From the NCBI GenBank assembly GCA_937904325.1, contig CALGTK010000375.1, forward strand, positions 55,034-119,033: a DNA stretch of 64,000 nucleotides, given 5' to 3'. This DNA is from an uncultured Planctomyces sp. (GTDB lineage Bacteria > Planctomycetota > Planctomycetia > Planctomycetales > Planctomycetaceae). The position numbers and the translations under genes are program-made. Of the stretch, positions 62,485 to 64,000 are shown one piece after another. Below the pieces are notes generated by a model. That model worked only from the letters and a program-made list of their open reading frames with translations, was not told where the DNA came from and searched no databases. Every line of letters begins with the position of its first letter. The first letter of the stretch is position 1.

Positions 62485-63630
62485 ATGCAGAGTCTCATTC
62501 GGCAGGAAATCATTCAGACCGTCCGCACGGTCGTCATCAAGGTCGGGACGACCGTTCTGTCCAACGACGATGATTCGCTCGATGTCTCACGGATCGACGC
62601 CCTGGCCGAGCAAATCTGTCGCATCCGGCAAACCGGCCGACGAGTCGTGTTGATATCGAGCGGTGCCGTCGGTGCAGGAATGGGGCTGTTGAATCTCAAG
62701 CAGCGCCCGTCAGATCTTCCGCATCTGCAGGCTGCGGCAGCTGCCGGCCAGGCTCACCTGATTCGCCTCTACAATGATTGCCTGGAGGTTCACGGATTCC
62801 GCGCGGCTCAACTTCTACTTACGGCCGACGATTTCCGAAACCGCGAGCGATACCTCAACGTTCGCAATACTCTGAATACGCTGTTTGAATTTTCGATCAT
62901 CCCGATCATCAACGAAAACGACACCGTCAGCATCCGCGAGATTCAGTTTGGCGATAACGACCATCTGGCGGCGATGGTCAGCAACCTTTTGGGAGACTCA
63001 TTGCTGATCGTGCTGTCCGTTATCGACGGATTGCTAGACGGAGATCCGGACTCACCAGACAGCAAGGTGATTCCCGTCGTTGAACGCTGGGATGAAAACC
63101 TGCTCGCTCTGGCATCCGAATCAAAGAGCCGAGGCGGAACAGGGGGCATGAAGTCCAAATTGCAGGCCGCGCGAAAGGTCACGGAAGTCGGAGAAAATGT
63201 CATTATCGCCAATGGCCGCCGGAACGGCGTGCTCGATGAGATCATGGCCGGAGATGAAATCGGAACCCTGTTCCTGGCCCAGGGACGGAACATTCCGGCG
63301 TGGAAACGCTGGATCGGGTACACGGTCGAACCACGCGGGAGGTTACGGATCGACACGGGTGCTCAGAAAGCTCTGACAACCAACGGCCGATCATTACTTC
63401 CAATTGGAATCATCGGCGTCGAAGGAAACTTCGGCCGCGGCGACGTTGTATCTTTGTTAAGCGAAGACGGGCAGGAATTCGCTCGAGGGCTCACTAACTA
63501 CGATAGTTCGACGACGAATCGATTGAAGGGGCAACGGTTAGCGGATTTGCCATCAGTTCCAGCCAATCTCCCCTACGAAGAAATCATCCACCGCGACAAT
63601 CTGTTGGTTTTCGGGCAGGATTCCAGATAG
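62485..63630 (+). CDS. proB: Glutamate 5-kinase with PUA domain (start uncertain; the track ORF starts at 62449)
   Basis: VVIKVGTTVLSNDDDSLD, VVLISSGAVGAGMGLL, INENDTVSIREIQFGDNDHLAAMVSNL, GTGGMKSKLQAARK. Confidence 0.95.
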   Translation: MQSLIRQEIIQTVRTVVIKVGTTVLSNDDDSLDVSRIDALAEQICRIRQTGRRVVLISSGAVGAGMGLLNLKQRPSDLPHLQAAAAAGQAHLIRLYNDCLEVHGFRAAQLLLTADDFRNRERYLNVRNTLNTLFEFSIIPIINENDTVSIREIQFGDNDHLAAMVSNLLGDSLLIVLSVIDGLLDGDPDSPDSKVIPVVERWDENLLALASESKSRGGTGGMKSKLQAARKVTEVGENVIIANGRRNGVLDEIMAGDEIGTLFLAQGRNIPAWKRWIGYTVEPRGRLRIDTGAQKALTTNGRSLLPIGIIGVEGNFGRGDVVSLLSEDGQEFARGLTNYDSSTTNRLKGQRLADLPSVPANLPYEEIIHRDNLLVFGQDSR

Positions 63631-63835
63631 CCGCGACGCAGTTCGACTGTGTAATTCGCCGAGACGGAATCCCCATGAATGTCTGCTTTTCTGGCTGAGT
63701 CAGAGCAGTCCGAACATGCTTGGGTATTTTCTGCTAATGAATCTACCTGATGTGGTCGATCTATTGACCTCCGTGGGGGCGGAGCTAAAATTCCGCCACA
63801 CAACATCAGCCGGTTGATTGAACCGACGACGTTAA

Positions 63836-63909
63836 GGCCCTGTAGCTCAATTGGTTAGAGCGCCGGACTGTCGATCCGGAGGTTGCGAGTTCAAGTCTCG
63901 TCGGGGTCG
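63836..63909 (+). tRNA. tRNA-Asp (anticodon GTC)
   Basis: Cloverleaf: acceptor GGCCCTG/CGGGGTC, D-arm GCTC..GAGC, anticodon stem CCGGA/TCCGG with loop CTGTCGA, T-arm GCGAG-TTCAAGT-CTCGT. Confidence 0.95.
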
Positions 63910-63913
63910 CTTT

Positions 63914-63951
63914 AAAGCCTCTTTGCCGTTCACCGGCAGAGCGGCTTTTTT
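63914..63951 (+). terminator. Rho-independent terminator after tRNA-Asp
   Basis: AAAGCCTCTTTGCCG-TTCAC-CGGCAGAGCGGCTTTTTT hairpin + T-run. Confidence 0.85.
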
Positions 63952-64000
63952 CGTATATTACTGATTGTTTTATCTGGAAAGTGGATGCTTGTGTGTGAGG

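Overview
This 64 kb window looks like a chromosomal segment of a planctomycete. The main support is two DUF1501 proteins with twin-arginine leaders, a DUF1549/DUF1553-type exported cytochrome-like protein, a cytochrome c/WD40/coiled-coil protein, a sulfatase and a giant PQQ-type beta-propeller protein. Most of the window is ordinary housekeeping content: carA, murA, prmC, prfA, rpmE, lspA, DksA-like, pepA, aroB, recA, HtrA-like protease, TrmH/RlmB-like methyltransferase, truB, a divergent UvrA, an RlmI-like methyltransferase, a FabF-like KAS, proB and a tRNA-Asp(GTC) with a terminator. I saw no CRISPR array, intact IS element, prophage or rRNA. The observations most worth following up are: (1) a fossil at about 32.5-33.3 kb where an N-terminal DUF1549 heme-domain fragment (lost Cys, in-frame stop) is followed by a C-terminal DUF1501 fragment, next to an intact sulfatase; (2) the four-gene exported cluster at 42.4-51.8 kb, including a cytochrome-WD40-Ala/Lys coiled-coil fusion; (3) a TPR-like/long acidic linker/receiver protein bracketed by two related palindromes; (4) an HlyD-type adaptor with a C-terminal EF-hand pair next to an ABC permease with no adjacent ATPase; (5) a divergent UvrA paralogue with a short UvrB-binding region. 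All calls come from reading sequence and motifs; no database search was run.
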